Source: Desulfobacterales bacterium (lineage in GTDB: Bacteria; Desulfobacterota; Desulfobacteria; Desulfobacterales; Desulfosalsimonadaceae). From it: a stretch of DNA of 18,657 bases. This document shows, piece by piece, positions 1 through 8,081 of the stretch (positions are counted from its first letter, which is position 1; every line of letters starts with the position of its first letter). The DNA is taken from assembly GCA_018224315.1 (NCBI GenBank), contig JAGTVF010000258.1:1-18657 (forward strand). The letters are read 5' to 3'. Below the pieces are notes generated by a model, which saw only the letters and a program-made list of their open reading frames with translations, ran no database searches and was not told the origin of the DNA. A program made the translations under genes and the position numbers.

Positions 1-150
1 GCGGCCGTCTTCATCCACCTGATTGACAACGATCTGCTTGGCACGTTTGCGCGCCACTTTCGGGGGATAGGGTTTTAACAGCTCGGAGCGGATCGCCTCC
101 GGGTCCATATTGATATCGGGTTTTCGCGCTTTGGTTTCTGCGGCATCCAT
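1..150 (-). CDS. nifD: Probable nitrogenase molybdenum-iron protein alpha chain, N-terminus only (partial)
   Basis: Only the first 50 codons are visible; the gene continues past the left edge. The ATG at 148-150 follows a GGGAG-type ribosome binding site about 8 nt upstream. The visible peptide is basic and contains LLKPYPPKVARKRAKQIVVN, which resembles the start of nitrogenase alpha chains of the group found in anaerobes and methanogens, where a similar stretch precedes the first cluster ligands. None of the P-cluster or FeMo-cofactor ligands lie in the window. The assignment rests largely on context, because nifH-nifI1-nifI2-nifD is the standard order in organisms with NifI proteins. Expected role: with NifK it forms the dinitrogenase that reduces N2. 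An alternative-nitrogenase alpha chain (anfD or vnfD) cannot be excluded from 50 residues. Confidence 0.7.
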   Translation of the reverse strand, partial: MDAAETKARKPDINMDPEAIRSELLKPYPPKVARKRAKQIVVNQVDEDGR

Positions 151-190
151 ACCTGCATTCTCCCTTGAATTTACGATTTTTTCCGGCGTC

Positions 191-271
191 CCTCTGCCGT
201 CTTTCCGTCCTCTGTTTTCTGTCCTCTGTTTTCTGTCCTCCGCCTTCCGTCCTCTGACTACTGACCTCTGC
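191..271. repeat. Heptad tandem repeat between nifI2 and nifD
   Basis: The 124-nt gap between nifI2 and nifD is mostly a pyrimidine-rich (plus strand) 7-nt periodic tract. Nine units run in perfect phase from 209 to 271, built on CCTCTGT alternating with TTTCTGT and drifting at the right end. One further CCTCTGC unit lies at 191-197, out of phase with the others. On the transcribed (minus) strand the tract is purine-rich, CAGAGGA/CAGAAAA. It starts a few bases after the nifI2 stop codon and ends before the nifD ribosome binding site. No open frame or hairpin explains it. Confidence 0.85.
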
Positions 272-274
272 CCC

Positions 275-655
275 CTAAACTTCATCCAATGCGCTGTCAC
301 CGCTCTCACCGGTGCGCACGCGCACGGCATCAGTGCAGGGGCAGACAAAAATGCTGCCGTCTCCGGATTTTCCGGTCTGGTTGACCGAAATCAAAATCCG
401 GACGGCCTTGTCCTTGAGGCCGTCGGGCACCACCATGACCAGGGCCCGCTTGGGAACCAGACGGCCGCCCTGGCCCAGCTGTTCAATGGCTTCTTCGTAG
501 CCTTTTTCGGCCCCGCGCAGCACCTGCAGGTCCACCAGGCCCTTGCCCCGGCCGAGCACGTCGCACGCTGTGATCGAGGAAATGCCGGCATCGGCCAGGG
601 CCCGTTTGGTTTCGTTCATCTTGTTCATCCGCACCACGGCAAAGATTTCTTTCAT
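275..655 (-). CDS. nifI2: NifI2, PII-like regulator of nitrogenase activity
   Basis: This is a 126-residue PII-superfamily protein. The N-terminus MKEIFAVVRMNKMNETKRAL fits the first PII strand and helix. The T-loop region lacks the uridylylated Tyr of GlnB, having VDLQVLRGAEKGYEEA instead. RALVMVVPD and GDGSIFVCPCTDAVRVRTGE near the C-terminus match the NifI2 B- and C-loop region. NifI2 forms a hetero-oligomer with NifI1 that binds the nitrogenase MoFe protein and blocks NifH docking when 2-oxoglutarate is low (known for methanogens; inferred here). The ATG overlaps the nifI1 stop by 4 nt, implying translational coupling. It stops with TAG at 275-277, followed by a heptad repeat and nifD. 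Confidence 0.93.
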   Translation of the reverse strand: MKEIFAVVRMNKMNETKRALADAGISSITACDVLGRGKGLVDLQVLRGAEKGYEEAIEQLGQGGRLVPKRALVMVVPDGLKDKAVRILISVNQTGKSGDGSIFVCPCTDAVRVRTGESGDSALDEV

Positions 656-1008
656 ACGGCCACCTCCTCGATTGCCCCATCCGCGGTCTCCCGGATTCCG
701 GAGCTGATGGTGTAGACCTCTTCGACCGGGGTGACAAAAATCTTGCCGTCGCCGTAGGCGCCCTTTTCACTGGTGCGGGCCGCGGACATGATCGTCTGGA
801 TGACAAACTCGCGGTCCTCGTCCTTAATCACGGTGAGCAGCAGCTCCTTGGAGATTTCATCGTAGGTGATCTCGCCGATTTTGATGCCGCGCTGTTTGCC
901 GCGGCCCACCACCGACATCCGGGTAACACCGGGAAAACCGGCCTCCATGAGCGAAGCCATTACATTATGGACCTTTTCCGGCCGGACAATGGATCGGATC
1001 ATCAGCAT
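652..1008 (-). CDS. nifI1: NifI1, PII-like regulator of nitrogenase activity
   Basis: This 118-residue PII-like protein begins MLMIRSIVRPEKVHNVMASL, typical of NifI1, and carries a long T-loop around residues 34-55 (VVGRGKQRGIKIGEITYDEI). GDGKIFVTPVEEVYTISSGIR near residues 86-106 corresponds to the PII nucleotide-binding C-terminal strand. As the partner of NifI2 it senses 2-oxoglutarate and ATP/ADP and switches nitrogenase off after ammonium addition (family knowledge). It starts 29 nt after the nifH stop, preceded by CAAGGAG about 8 nt upstream of the ATG. An ATG at codon 3 is an alternative start, but the first ATG suits the ribosome site and family length. The same transcript should carry nifH, nifI2 and nifD. 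Confidence 0.95.
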   Translation of the reverse strand: MLMIRSIVRPEKVHNVMASLMEAGFPGVTRMSVVGRGKQRGIKIGEITYDEISKELLLTVIKDEDREFVIQTIMSAARTSEKGAYGDGKIFVTPVEEVYTISSGIRETADGAIEEVAV

Positions 1009-1037
1009 GGTATTGTCTCCTTGGGTTGTTTTGTCGG

Positions 1038-2195
<1,158 letters not shown>

Positions 2196-2222
2196 TAAAT
2201 AAGCTTCTCAGGGAGCCCGGCT

Positions 2223-3776
2223 TCAGACTTTGATCATGTGGATTTTGTATTTGCGGATCCGGTAGGCAAGCTGTCTGGGGGTGATGCCCAGGGCCATGGC
2301 CGTGTTCTGAAGAACGTAGCGGTTTTCGGAAAGCGCCTGTTTGATCCGTTTTTGCTCCAGGGCTTCGACTTCCTGCTCCAGGGGCATGGTGGTGCCGTCG
2401 GGTTCCGGCCCGGAGCCGCGGCCGTCAGCAGCGGGCGGATCAGCCGGATCGGCCCAATGGGAATCAAAGGGCAGATCCTCCGGGCCGATGACCGGAGACT
2501 CGGTCATGATCACCAGGCGCTCGACCATGTTGGCCAGTTCCCGGACATTGCCGGGCCAACGATACTCGCTCATCCGGGCAAGGGCCCGGTCCCCGGGTCG
2601 AACACTGCGGCCGTATGCCGCGTTAAACTCTTTGAAATAATGGCGCGCCAGCAAAGGGATATCGCTTCTTCTCTCCCGCAGGGGCGGCAGCACAATGGGC
2701 ACCACGTTTAAGCGCCAGTACAGGTCCTCGCGGAAATTTCCCTGTTTGACCGCCTCAAACAGACTGCGGTTGGTGGCGGCCACCACGCGCACGTCGGCGC
2801 CGATGGTCTCGGATGATCCGACGCGCTCAAAGCTTCGCTCCTGGAGCACGCGCAGAAGCTTGACCTGCAGGCCGTGGGGCAGCTCACCGATTTCATCGAG
2901 AAACAGGGTGCCGCCTTCAGCGGTTTCAAACCGGCCGGCCCGCCGCACTGATGCACCCGTGAATGCGCCTTTTTCCACGCCAAAAAGCTCGGCTTCGATG
3001 AGGTTTTCCGGCAAGGCCGCAAGATTTACGGGCACAAAGGGTTGTTGGGCCCGCTGGCTCTGGTAGTGAAGCGTCTTTGCGATCAGTTCCTTTCCGGTGC
3101 CGCTCTCGCCCAGCAAAAGCACGGTGGTGTCAGTGCCGGCAACCTTTCGCACGGATTTTAACGCATGGTGCAGTGCCGGAGAATCGCCGATAATGTTGGG
3201 CAGGCTGTAGCGCTCCAGCAGTCGCGAGCGCAGATCCCCACATTCGCGCTCGGTCTTTCGGAAATGGTTCCACAATTTTGTAAACTGGGCGATCAGCGAG
3301 GCGACAATGTGCAATACCCGCAGATCATCGTCCACATTGCCCTGCTCTTCGGCGTAGATCCGGTCCACGGTGAGCACCCCGAAGGTCTCTTTTTCCAGGG
3401 CCACCGGGATGCACAAAAATGAAATGCCGTTTTTCCGGGGCCGGCAATGGGTCTTGTTTAAAAAGCCCGGGGCCTCGCCGATATTGGGGACAAACATGGA
3501 CTGGCCCGACTCGATGACCTTTCCCACGATGCCCTCGCCGATACGGTACTTGCCCCGGCGGATCTCGGCCCGGCTTAAGCCATAGGCGGCCACAATTCGG
3601 ATCCGGACATCCACTGGATCAAGCAAAAACACGCATCCGCGCTGCATCTCAAGGTTGGTGGCCAAAATTTCCATGGCCGCATAAAGGTTCTTTTCCAGGT
3701 CAAAAGAGCTGGTCAGCACCCGGCTGACCTCCAGAATCGAGGCCAGTTCCTGGTTTTTGCGCACAAGCGTATTCAA
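2223..3776 (-). CDS. nifA: NifA-type sigma54-dependent transcriptional activator
   Basis: This 517-residue protein has an N-terminal GAF sensor domain (about residues 12-165), a central AAA+ sigma54-interaction domain (about 195-425) and a C-terminal helix-turn-helix (about 477-511). The AAA+ domain has Walker A GESGTGKE (223-230), the sigma54-contacting GAFTGA loop (270-275) and Walker B GGTLFLDE (288-295). The HTH ends in ITPRQLAYRIRKYKI, close to the NifA signature. The linker before the HTH has no Cys pair like the one that makes rhizobial NifA oxygen-sensitive. The start is TTG at 3774-3776 with AAGGAGG 11 nt upstream; an in-frame stop six codons further up rules out a longer start. Its own sigma54-type promoter lies about 60 nt upstream. 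The position directly upstream of nifH supports nif control, although related GAF activators of other regulons exist. Confidence 0.85.
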   Translation of the reverse strand: MNTLVRKNQELASILEVSRVLTSSFDLEKNLYAAMEILATNLEMQRGCVFLLDPVDVRIRIVAAYGLSRAEIRRGKYRIGEGIVGKVIESGQSMFVPNIGEAPGFLNKTHCRPRKNGISFLCIPVALEKETFGVLTVDRIYAEEQGNVDDDLRVLHIVASLIAQFTKLWNHFRKTERECGDLRSRLLERYSLPNIIGDSPALHHALKSVRKVAGTDTTVLLLGESGTGKELIAKTLHYQSQRAQQPFVPVNLAALPENLIEAELFGVEKGAFTGASVRRAGRFETAEGGTLFLDEIGELPHGLQVKLLRVLQERSFERVGSSETIGADVRVVAATNRSLFEAVKQGNFREDLYWRLNVVPIVLPPLRERRSDIPLLARHYFKEFNAAYGRSVRPGDRALARMSEYRWPGNVRELANMVERLVIMTESPVIGPEDLPFDSHWADPADPPAADGRGSGPEPDGTTMPLEQEVEALEQKRIKQALSENRYVLQNTAMALGITPRQLAYRIRKYKIHMIKV

Positions 3777-3836
3777 TGGACAGCCACCCTCCTTTTACAT
3801 GGGCGTAAAGGAAAAATCTGGACCTTGATTTTTCTT

Positions 3837-3852
3837 TGCAAGAATTGCACCA
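3837..3852 (-). promoter_or_regulatory. Sigma54-type promoter of the nifA-like gene
   Basis: The minus strand reads TGGTGC-AATTC-TTGCA, which satisfies the degenerate sigma54 consensus TGGYRYR-N4-TTGCW with a perfect -12 box. The predicted transcription start is near 3826, about 50 nt before the TTG start codon. No TGT-N10-ACA site was seen between here and speE, so the activator (NifA itself, NtrC or another) is unknown. Confidence 0.65.
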
Positions 3853-3938
3853 TGCGCTTTTCGGCGGCATTCAAACAGATAGACTGCCCTCGGTTTTTAC
3901 GCAGAAACCCGTCCGCCCGAATAATCCCAACACAGGGA

Positions 3939-3967
3939 TTTACCTGCGGTTGCAAAAATGCTATGAA
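3939..3967 (+). promoter_or_regulatory. Weak candidate sigma70 promoter for speE
   Basis: TTTACC and TATGAA are separated by 17 bp, each matching four of six consensus bases. The predicted start is near 3974, some 29 nt before the speE ATG. The 226-bp gap (3777-4002) between divergent nifA and speE otherwise holds the nifA sigma54 promoter and both ribosome sites; I saw no gene in it. Confidence 0.3.
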
Positions 3968-4002
3968 TTTTTCATTTTCCGAACAAAGGAGAGGTGGACC
4001 GC

Positions 4003-4890
4003 ATGACCGATGAAAATAACGGCGGAAAGCTTGATCTGTGGGTGACCGAAACCCACAAAAACATGGTCTCTCTGGGCTTTCGCGTGGAGCGGACCCTGTT
4101 TTCGGGCACAAGTGCCTATCAGCAGGTAGACGTGGTGGAAACCGCCGGCCACGGGACTCTGCTGCTAAACGACGGCATTGTCATGGTCTCGGAAAGAGAC
4201 GAGTTTGTCTACCATGAGATGATTGCCCACGTACCCCTGTTTACAATTGCCGAGCCCAAAAGCGTGCTCATCATCGGCGGCGGAGACGGGGGAACGGCCC
4301 GGGAGGTGCTCCGGCACAAAAGCGTTGAACGCGCCGTGATGGTGGAAATCGACGAAATGGTAGTGGATGCGTGCAAAAAGCATATGCCATCGCTTTCCTG
4401 TGCTTTGGACGACCCCCGCCTGGAGCTGATCATCGACGACGGGGTCAAGTACGCCCAGAACTGCACGGAAACATTTGACGCCGTGCTCATTGACTCCACA
4501 GACCCCATCGGCCCGGCCCAGCCGCTGTTTGACCGCTCGTTTTACAAAAATGTGGCAGGCCTGCTTTCGGAAAACGGGGTGATGATTTCCCAGTCTGAAT
4601 CGCCGTTTTACGATACTGAAATCCAGAATTCCATGTTTTCCAATCAGCGGCCCTTTTTTGAAAAAATCCACATGTACACTTTCTCCACCCTCACCTACCC
4701 GGGCGGGCTGTGGAGCTTTGGGTTTGCCTCAAACGGGCTGTGCCCGATCCGGGATTTTGATCCGGAGCGCGCGGCGGCACCGGGCATGGACATGCAGTAT
4801 TACAATCCAGCGGTCCACCGGGGGGCATTCGCCCTGCCCGGCTTTGTCACAAGGGGCCTGACCGGGCTCATTGACCCGGTGCCATTATAA
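4003..4890 (+). CDS. speE: Spermidine synthase (polyamine aminopropyltransferase)
   Basis: This 295-residue protein transfers an aminopropyl group from decarboxylated S-adenosylmethionine to putrescine. It has the Rossmann glycine motif GGGDGG (92-97), the adenosine-binding acid in EIDEMVV (115-121), DDG (145-147) and the catalytic DSTDP motif (164-168). DEFVYHEM (66-73) forms part of the substrate pocket. The ATG at 4003 was preferred to the in-frame GTG at 3994 because the AAAGGAGAGG ribosome site ends right against the GTG but is about 11 nt from the ATG. No S-adenosylmethionine decarboxylase gene is in the window. It is followed 34 nt later by the purine genes on the same strand, so an operon is likely although the pathways are not directly linked. 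Thermospermine or agmatine specificity cannot be excluded. Confidence 0.93.
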   Translation: MTDENNGGKLDLWVTETHKNMVSLGFRVERTLFSGTSAYQQVDVVETAGHGTLLLNDGIVMVSERDEFVYHEMIAHVPLFTIAEPKSVLIIGGGDGGTAREVLRHKSVERAVMVEIDEMVVDACKKHMPSLSCALDDPRLELIIDDGVKYAQNCTETFDAVLIDSTDPIGPAQPLFDRSFYKNVAGLLSENGVMISQSESPFYDTEIQNSMFSNQRPFFEKIHMYTFSTLTYPGGLWSFGFASNGLCPIRDFDPERAAAPGMDMQYYNPAVHRGAFALPGFVTRGLTGLIDPVPL

Positions 4891-4924
4891 ATCAATTCCA
4901 ACGTAATCAAGTGCGGAGAATGTC

Positions 4925-5608
4925 ATGAGTATCAATATTGTCAAGAAAATCGATGACCTGGTAAAGGTCAGCACGGTTTTGATCAGTGTTTCGGACAAAA
5001 CCGGGCTCGAGGACTTTGTGCCCGGCCTGGTAAAGGCCAACCCCAATATCCGGATTTTGTCCACCGGCGGCACGTATAAAAAAATTGAGCAGATCCTGGG
5101 CAAAAAAGCCGAAAAGGTGCTCACCCCGGTTTCCGAATACACGGGACAGCCAGAAACCCAGGGGGGACTGGTCAAGACCCTGGATTTCAAGATCTATCTC
5201 GGCCTGCTCACCGAAACCCACAATCCGGATCATCAGGCCGATCTCAAGCGCACCGGGGCCGTACCCGTTAACATGGTGGTGGTCAACCTCTACCCGTTTC
5301 AGCAGACCATCGAGGCCGCAGACGTCACCCCGGAAAAAGCCCGGGGCAACATTGACATCGGCGGGCCCTGCATGATCCGGGCGGCTGCCAAGAATTTCAT
5401 CCGGGTGGCCTCTGTGGTGGACCCCAAGGATTATCCCAAAATCCTGGAGGAACTCGAATCCATGGAGTCCATGACATCTCTGGAAACCCGGATCAGCCTG
5501 GCCAAAAAGGCCTTTTTCCACACCGCCGGATATGACCAGGCCATTGCCAATTACCTGCGCGAGACCTCGTTTAATGATATCCAGGGTTCATACGAGCAAA
5601 TACTATAA
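4925..5608 (+). CDS. purH: IMP cyclohydrolase, stand-alone N-terminal half of PurH
   Basis: This 227-residue protein matches only the MGS-fold IMP cyclohydrolase half of bifunctional PurH, which closes FAICAR to IMP in the last step of purine synthesis. It has SVSDKTGL (21-28) and STGGTYKKI (46-54). The residues used by the human ATIC cyclohydrolase site appear conserved: Lys84 in VKTLDFK, Tyr123 in NLYPF, Asp144 in NIDIGG and Lys156 in RAAAKN. The usual HPK-H-GG part of the VKTLHPK motif is changed to DFKIYLG. FHTAGYDQAIANYL marks the normal end of the domain, then a short tail and TAA. A GGAGA site lies 5 nt before the ATG. The transformylase half follows as a separate gene in a different frame after 82 nt. 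Confidence 0.93.
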   Translation: MSINIVKKIDDLVKVSTVLISVSDKTGLEDFVPGLVKANPNIRILSTGGTYKKIEQILGKKAEKVLTPVSEYTGQPETQGGLVKTLDFKIYLGLLTETHNPDHQADLKRTGAVPVNMVVVNLYPFQQTIEAADVTPEKARGNIDIGGPCMIRAAAKNFIRVASVVDPKDYPKILEELESMESMTSLETRISLAKKAFFHTAGYDQAIANYLRETSFNDIQGSYEQIL

Positions 5609-5643
5609 CCGACAAATAAGAAATAAAATAACTTCCCGATTTT

Positions 5644-5671
5644 ACTTAACACTTAAAACTTAAAACTAAAC
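5644..5671. repeat. Heptad tandem repeat between the two purH genes
   Basis: Four in-phase 7-nt units (ACTTAAC, ACTTAAA twice, ACTAAAC) fill the middle of the 82-bp AT-rich spacer between the split purH halves. The sequence differs from the nifI2-nifD tract but has the same period. It lies just before the ribosome site of the second gene (GGAG at 5678-5681). Confidence 0.75.
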
Positions 5672-5690
5672 ACCGATGGAGTGACCCGAA

Positions 5691-6941
5691 ATGGCTGACG
5701 ATCTCAAAAAAATGTATAAAACCATCATGGACGATCACTTTCCGCCGCAGATGGAGATCTCCTTTGTGGATGGAAATGACCGCCAGACGCTGTTTTACGA
5801 AAAGGTGGACTGGGTGATCGAAGGGGTACGAAAGGGCCTGCGCTACGGGGAAAACCCCGGCCAGGAAGCGGCCCTGTACCGGCTGGCAAACGGCAACCTG
5901 GTGCTGGGAGAAACCCGCACCATCGCTCCGGGCCAATACCTGGCCTCAGACATCGAGCTGCTGCAGTCCGGCAAGCACCCGGGCAAAACCAACCTCACGG
6001 ATGCAGACAACGCCTTAAACATCCTTCGCTACTTCACCGACACGCCGTGCGCCATTATCGTCAAGCACAACAACCCGTGCGGTGCCGCCATATCCGAATC
6101 CCTGGCAGATGCCTATGCCAAGGCATACATGGCCGACCGGGTGGCGGCATTCGGCGGCTGCATTGCCGTCAACCGGGCCCTGGACAAGCCCACGGCGGAA
6201 GCCGTGGCCAACCAGTACGCCGAGGTGATCGTGGCCCCGGAATATGAAGACGGAGCCATGGACATTCTGGCAAAACGCAAAAACCTCAGGGTGATCCAGA
6301 TCCAGAACATCGAACGGCTCCAGTCCTTTGTGGGCCAGCGGGTGGTGGAGTTTAAAAGCTTAATTGACGGCGGCCTGATCACCCAGTGGTCATTTGTACC
6401 CGAAGCCCGCACCGATGCAGACTTTAAAGTGGCTGAATGCGAATACAAGGGAGAGGTCTACCGCGTCAACCGCCAGCCCACAAAAGACGAAATGGCCGAC
6501 ATCCGGTTCGGCTGGCTGCTGGAATCGGGCGTGACCTCAAATTCGGTGCTCTATGTCAAAGACGGGGCGTCTGTGGGCATCGGAACCGGTGAGCAGGACC
6601 GGGTGGGTGTGGCGGAAATTGCCCGGGACAAGGCCTATCGCAAGCTTGCCGACCGCTACTGCTTTGAGCAGCATAACATGCCCTATAACGAGCTGGCCGA
6701 CGGGGACAAAAAAGCTGAGATCAACGCCCGGGTCAAAGCGGAAAAAGGCGGTCTGACAGGTTCAACCATGGTCAGCGACGCGTTTTTCCCGTTCCGTGAC
6801 GGCGTGGATGTGGGCCTGCGCGAAGGGGTCACCGCAGTGGTGCACCCGGGCGGCTCCCTAAACGATTACCAGTCCATCGAGGCCTGCAACGAAAACAACG
6901 CCACCATGGTGCTTACCGGACAGCGCAGCTTCAAACATTAA
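5691..6941 (+). CDS. purH: AICAR transformylase, stand-alone C-terminal half of PurH
   Basis: This 416-residue protein matches the AICAR formyltransferase half of PurH, which transfers a formyl group from 10-formyltetrahydrofolate to AICAR. Visible motifs are RYGENPGQ (51-58), the catalytic Lys-His pair in KHNNPCG (125-131), AFGGCIAVNR (153-162), and near the end SDAFFPFRDGVDVG, HPGGSLND and TGQRSFKH, all close to the family. About 48 extra residues precede the RYGENP motif, replacing the linker that joins the halves in fused PurH. A GGAG site lies 9 nt before the ATG. It should be translated from the same message as the cyclohydrolase gene. Its TAA stop lies inside a TTAA that is also the stop of mrpG on the other strand. 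Confidence 0.95.
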   Translation: MADDLKKMYKTIMDDHFPPQMEISFVDGNDRQTLFYEKVDWVIEGVRKGLRYGENPGQEAALYRLANGNLVLGETRTIAPGQYLASDIELLQSGKHPGKTNLTDADNALNILRYFTDTPCAIIVKHNNPCGAAISESLADAYAKAYMADRVAAFGGCIAVNRALDKPTAEAVANQYAEVIVAPEYEDGAMDILAKRKNLRVIQIQNIERLQSFVGQRVVEFKSLIDGGLITQWSFVPEARTDADFKVAECEYKGEVYRVNRQPTKDEMADIRFGWLLESGVTSNSVLYVKDGASVGIGTGEQDRVGVAEIARDKAYRKLADRYCFEQHNMPYNELADGDKKAEINARVKAEKGGLTGSTMVSDAFFPFRDGVDVGLREGVTAVVHPGGSLNDYQSIEACNENNATMVLTGQRSFKH

Positions 6942-7288
6942 TCGTCTTGTTCGGGTTCGATCCAGTCGCAGGTGTAGGCCAGTTCGTCGATCCAGGTTCT
7001 GTCCCAGAGCCGGACGCGGGTGCAGTAGGCGGCCCGGCCGATTAGGTGAGCGGCCACCGGGGCGGTGAACAAAAGAAACAAAATAGCGGCAAAGGCGCGC
7101 AGGGTGGTGCTCAGGTCCATGTAAAACAGAGCCAGGGCCAGAAACATCAGGCCCGAACCCAGCGCGCCCGCCTTGGTGGCCGCGTGCATCCGGATGATGG
7201 TATCGGGCAGGCGCAGCATGCCCAGGGCGGCCACAAAGCAGAAGATCCCGCCGGCGAGCATGAAAAAGGCCACCAGATATTGCATCAT
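6938..7288 (-). CDS. mrpG: Mrp antiporter subunit G
   Basis: This 116-residue membrane protein has three predicted hydrophobic segments and the MrpG/MnhG signature LRLPDTIIRMHAATKAGALG (about 25-44). It is the last and smallest-class subunit of the multisubunit Na+(or K+)/H+ antiporter. Its ATG overlaps the mrpF stop by 4 nt (7285-7288), indicating coupled translation. The acidic soluble tail ends in WIEPEQDD. The stop codon shares TTAA with the converging transformylase gene, leaving no room for a dedicated terminator. Confidence 0.93.
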   Translation of the reverse strand: MMQYLVAFFMLAGGIFCFVAALGMLRLPDTIIRMHAATKAGALGSGLMFLALALFYMDLSTTLRAFAAILFLLFTAPVAAHLIGRAAYCTRVRLWDRTWIDELAYTCDWIEPEQDD

Positions 7289-7605
7289 TTCTCAATCTCC
7301 TCCTGGTTTTCGTCAATGCCGCCGCTTCTGGCCAGCCGCTCCCGGAATCGGGCCAGGGCCACGGTGCCCAGAAACGCGATTAAGGCATAGGCAATGGCCA
7401 CATCCAGAAACGCCTTTTGCTGCCGGTAAATCGAAAGGGCCGCCAGGATGGCCACGATCAGAACCGAGATCAGATCCAGGGCCACGATCCGGTCGGCCTG
7501 ACTCGGGCCGGCAAACAGCCGGATAAAAGCCAGCAGCACCGCCAGAGCCAGCAGCACCAGGGTGATTTTTGCAGCTGTTTGGACAACAATGCTTTCCACA
7601 ACCAT
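7285..7605 (-). CDS. mrpF: Mrp antiporter subunit F
   Basis: This 106-residue protein has three transmembrane segments and the MrpF hallmark GPSQADRIVALDLIS (about 33-47). In Mrp complexes MrpF sits beside MrpE and MrpG in the membrane domain. The start ATG overlaps the mrpE stop by one base (TAATG) and the stop overlaps mrpG by four. The C-terminus is hydrophilic and acidic. Confidence 0.93.
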   Translation of the reverse strand: MVVESIVVQTAAKITLVLLALAVLLAFIRLFAGPSQADRIVALDLISVLIVAILAALSIYRQQKAFLDVAIAYALIAFLGTVALARFRERLARSGGIDENQEEIEK

Positions 7606-8081
7606 TATCTGACGGCCTCCAGCACCCTTTTTTCAATTTTTTCCTTGATATCGCTCCGGGCGGTTTCCACATCGTCTAAAAACATCATATGCACATACAG
7701 GGTCTTGCGGTCTGCGGAAACATCCAGGCTCAGGGTGCCCGGGGTCAGGGAAATGATATTGGCCACCAGCATGATCTCAAAATCGGTTTTGGCATCCAGG
7801 GGAATGCCGATCACTGCGGGTTTTGAAAAATGCCGGGGCGTGATCACATCCCACAGCACCCGGAAATTGGACACCAGCAGAAGCCAGACAAATGTGGCCG
7901 CCAGCCGGAGGATATTGATCACCCGGGCAAAATACCCGGAAGGCCCGTACAAGGGGCGGGTGATCCACAAGGCCAGATACCCGATCACAAAACCGGAAAC
8001 AAACCCGGTCGGGTTGAGCCGGCCCATGATCACGGCAAAGCCGGCGGCCAGAAACAGGTTGAAGACAAACAGGTTGGTCAT
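7605..8081 (-). CDS. mrpE: Mrp antiporter subunit E
   Basis: This 158-residue MrpE/MnhE protein has two N-terminal hydrophobic segments followed by a cytoplasmic domain. It carries the family motif SLTPGTLSLDVS (about 111-122) and a C-terminal helix rich in charge. MrpE is needed for full antiport activity and complex assembly in studied bacteria. It overlaps mrpD by 4 nt (8078-8081) and mrpF by one. Confidence 0.93.
   Translation of the reverse strand: MTNLFVFNLFLAAGFAVIMGRLNPTGFVSGFVIGYLALWITRPLYGPSGYFARVINILRLAATFVWLLLVSNFRVLWDVITPRHFSKPAVIGIPLDAKTDFEIMLVANIISLTPGTLSLDVSADRKTLYVHMMFLDDVETARSDIKEKIEKRVLEAVR

Noticed and set aside
191..271. CRISPR-like array reading of the heptad tract
   Set aside because: The units are contiguous 7-mers with no spacers, and no cas genes are present.
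110..715. 201-codon plus-strand frame across nifI2
   Set aside because: It is a shadow of nifI2 on the other strand and includes the heptad repeat; no homology is apparent.
4861..4880. ACCGGG/CCCGGT hairpin at the end of speE
   Set aside because: It has no following T run and lies inside the coding region, so it is not called a terminator.
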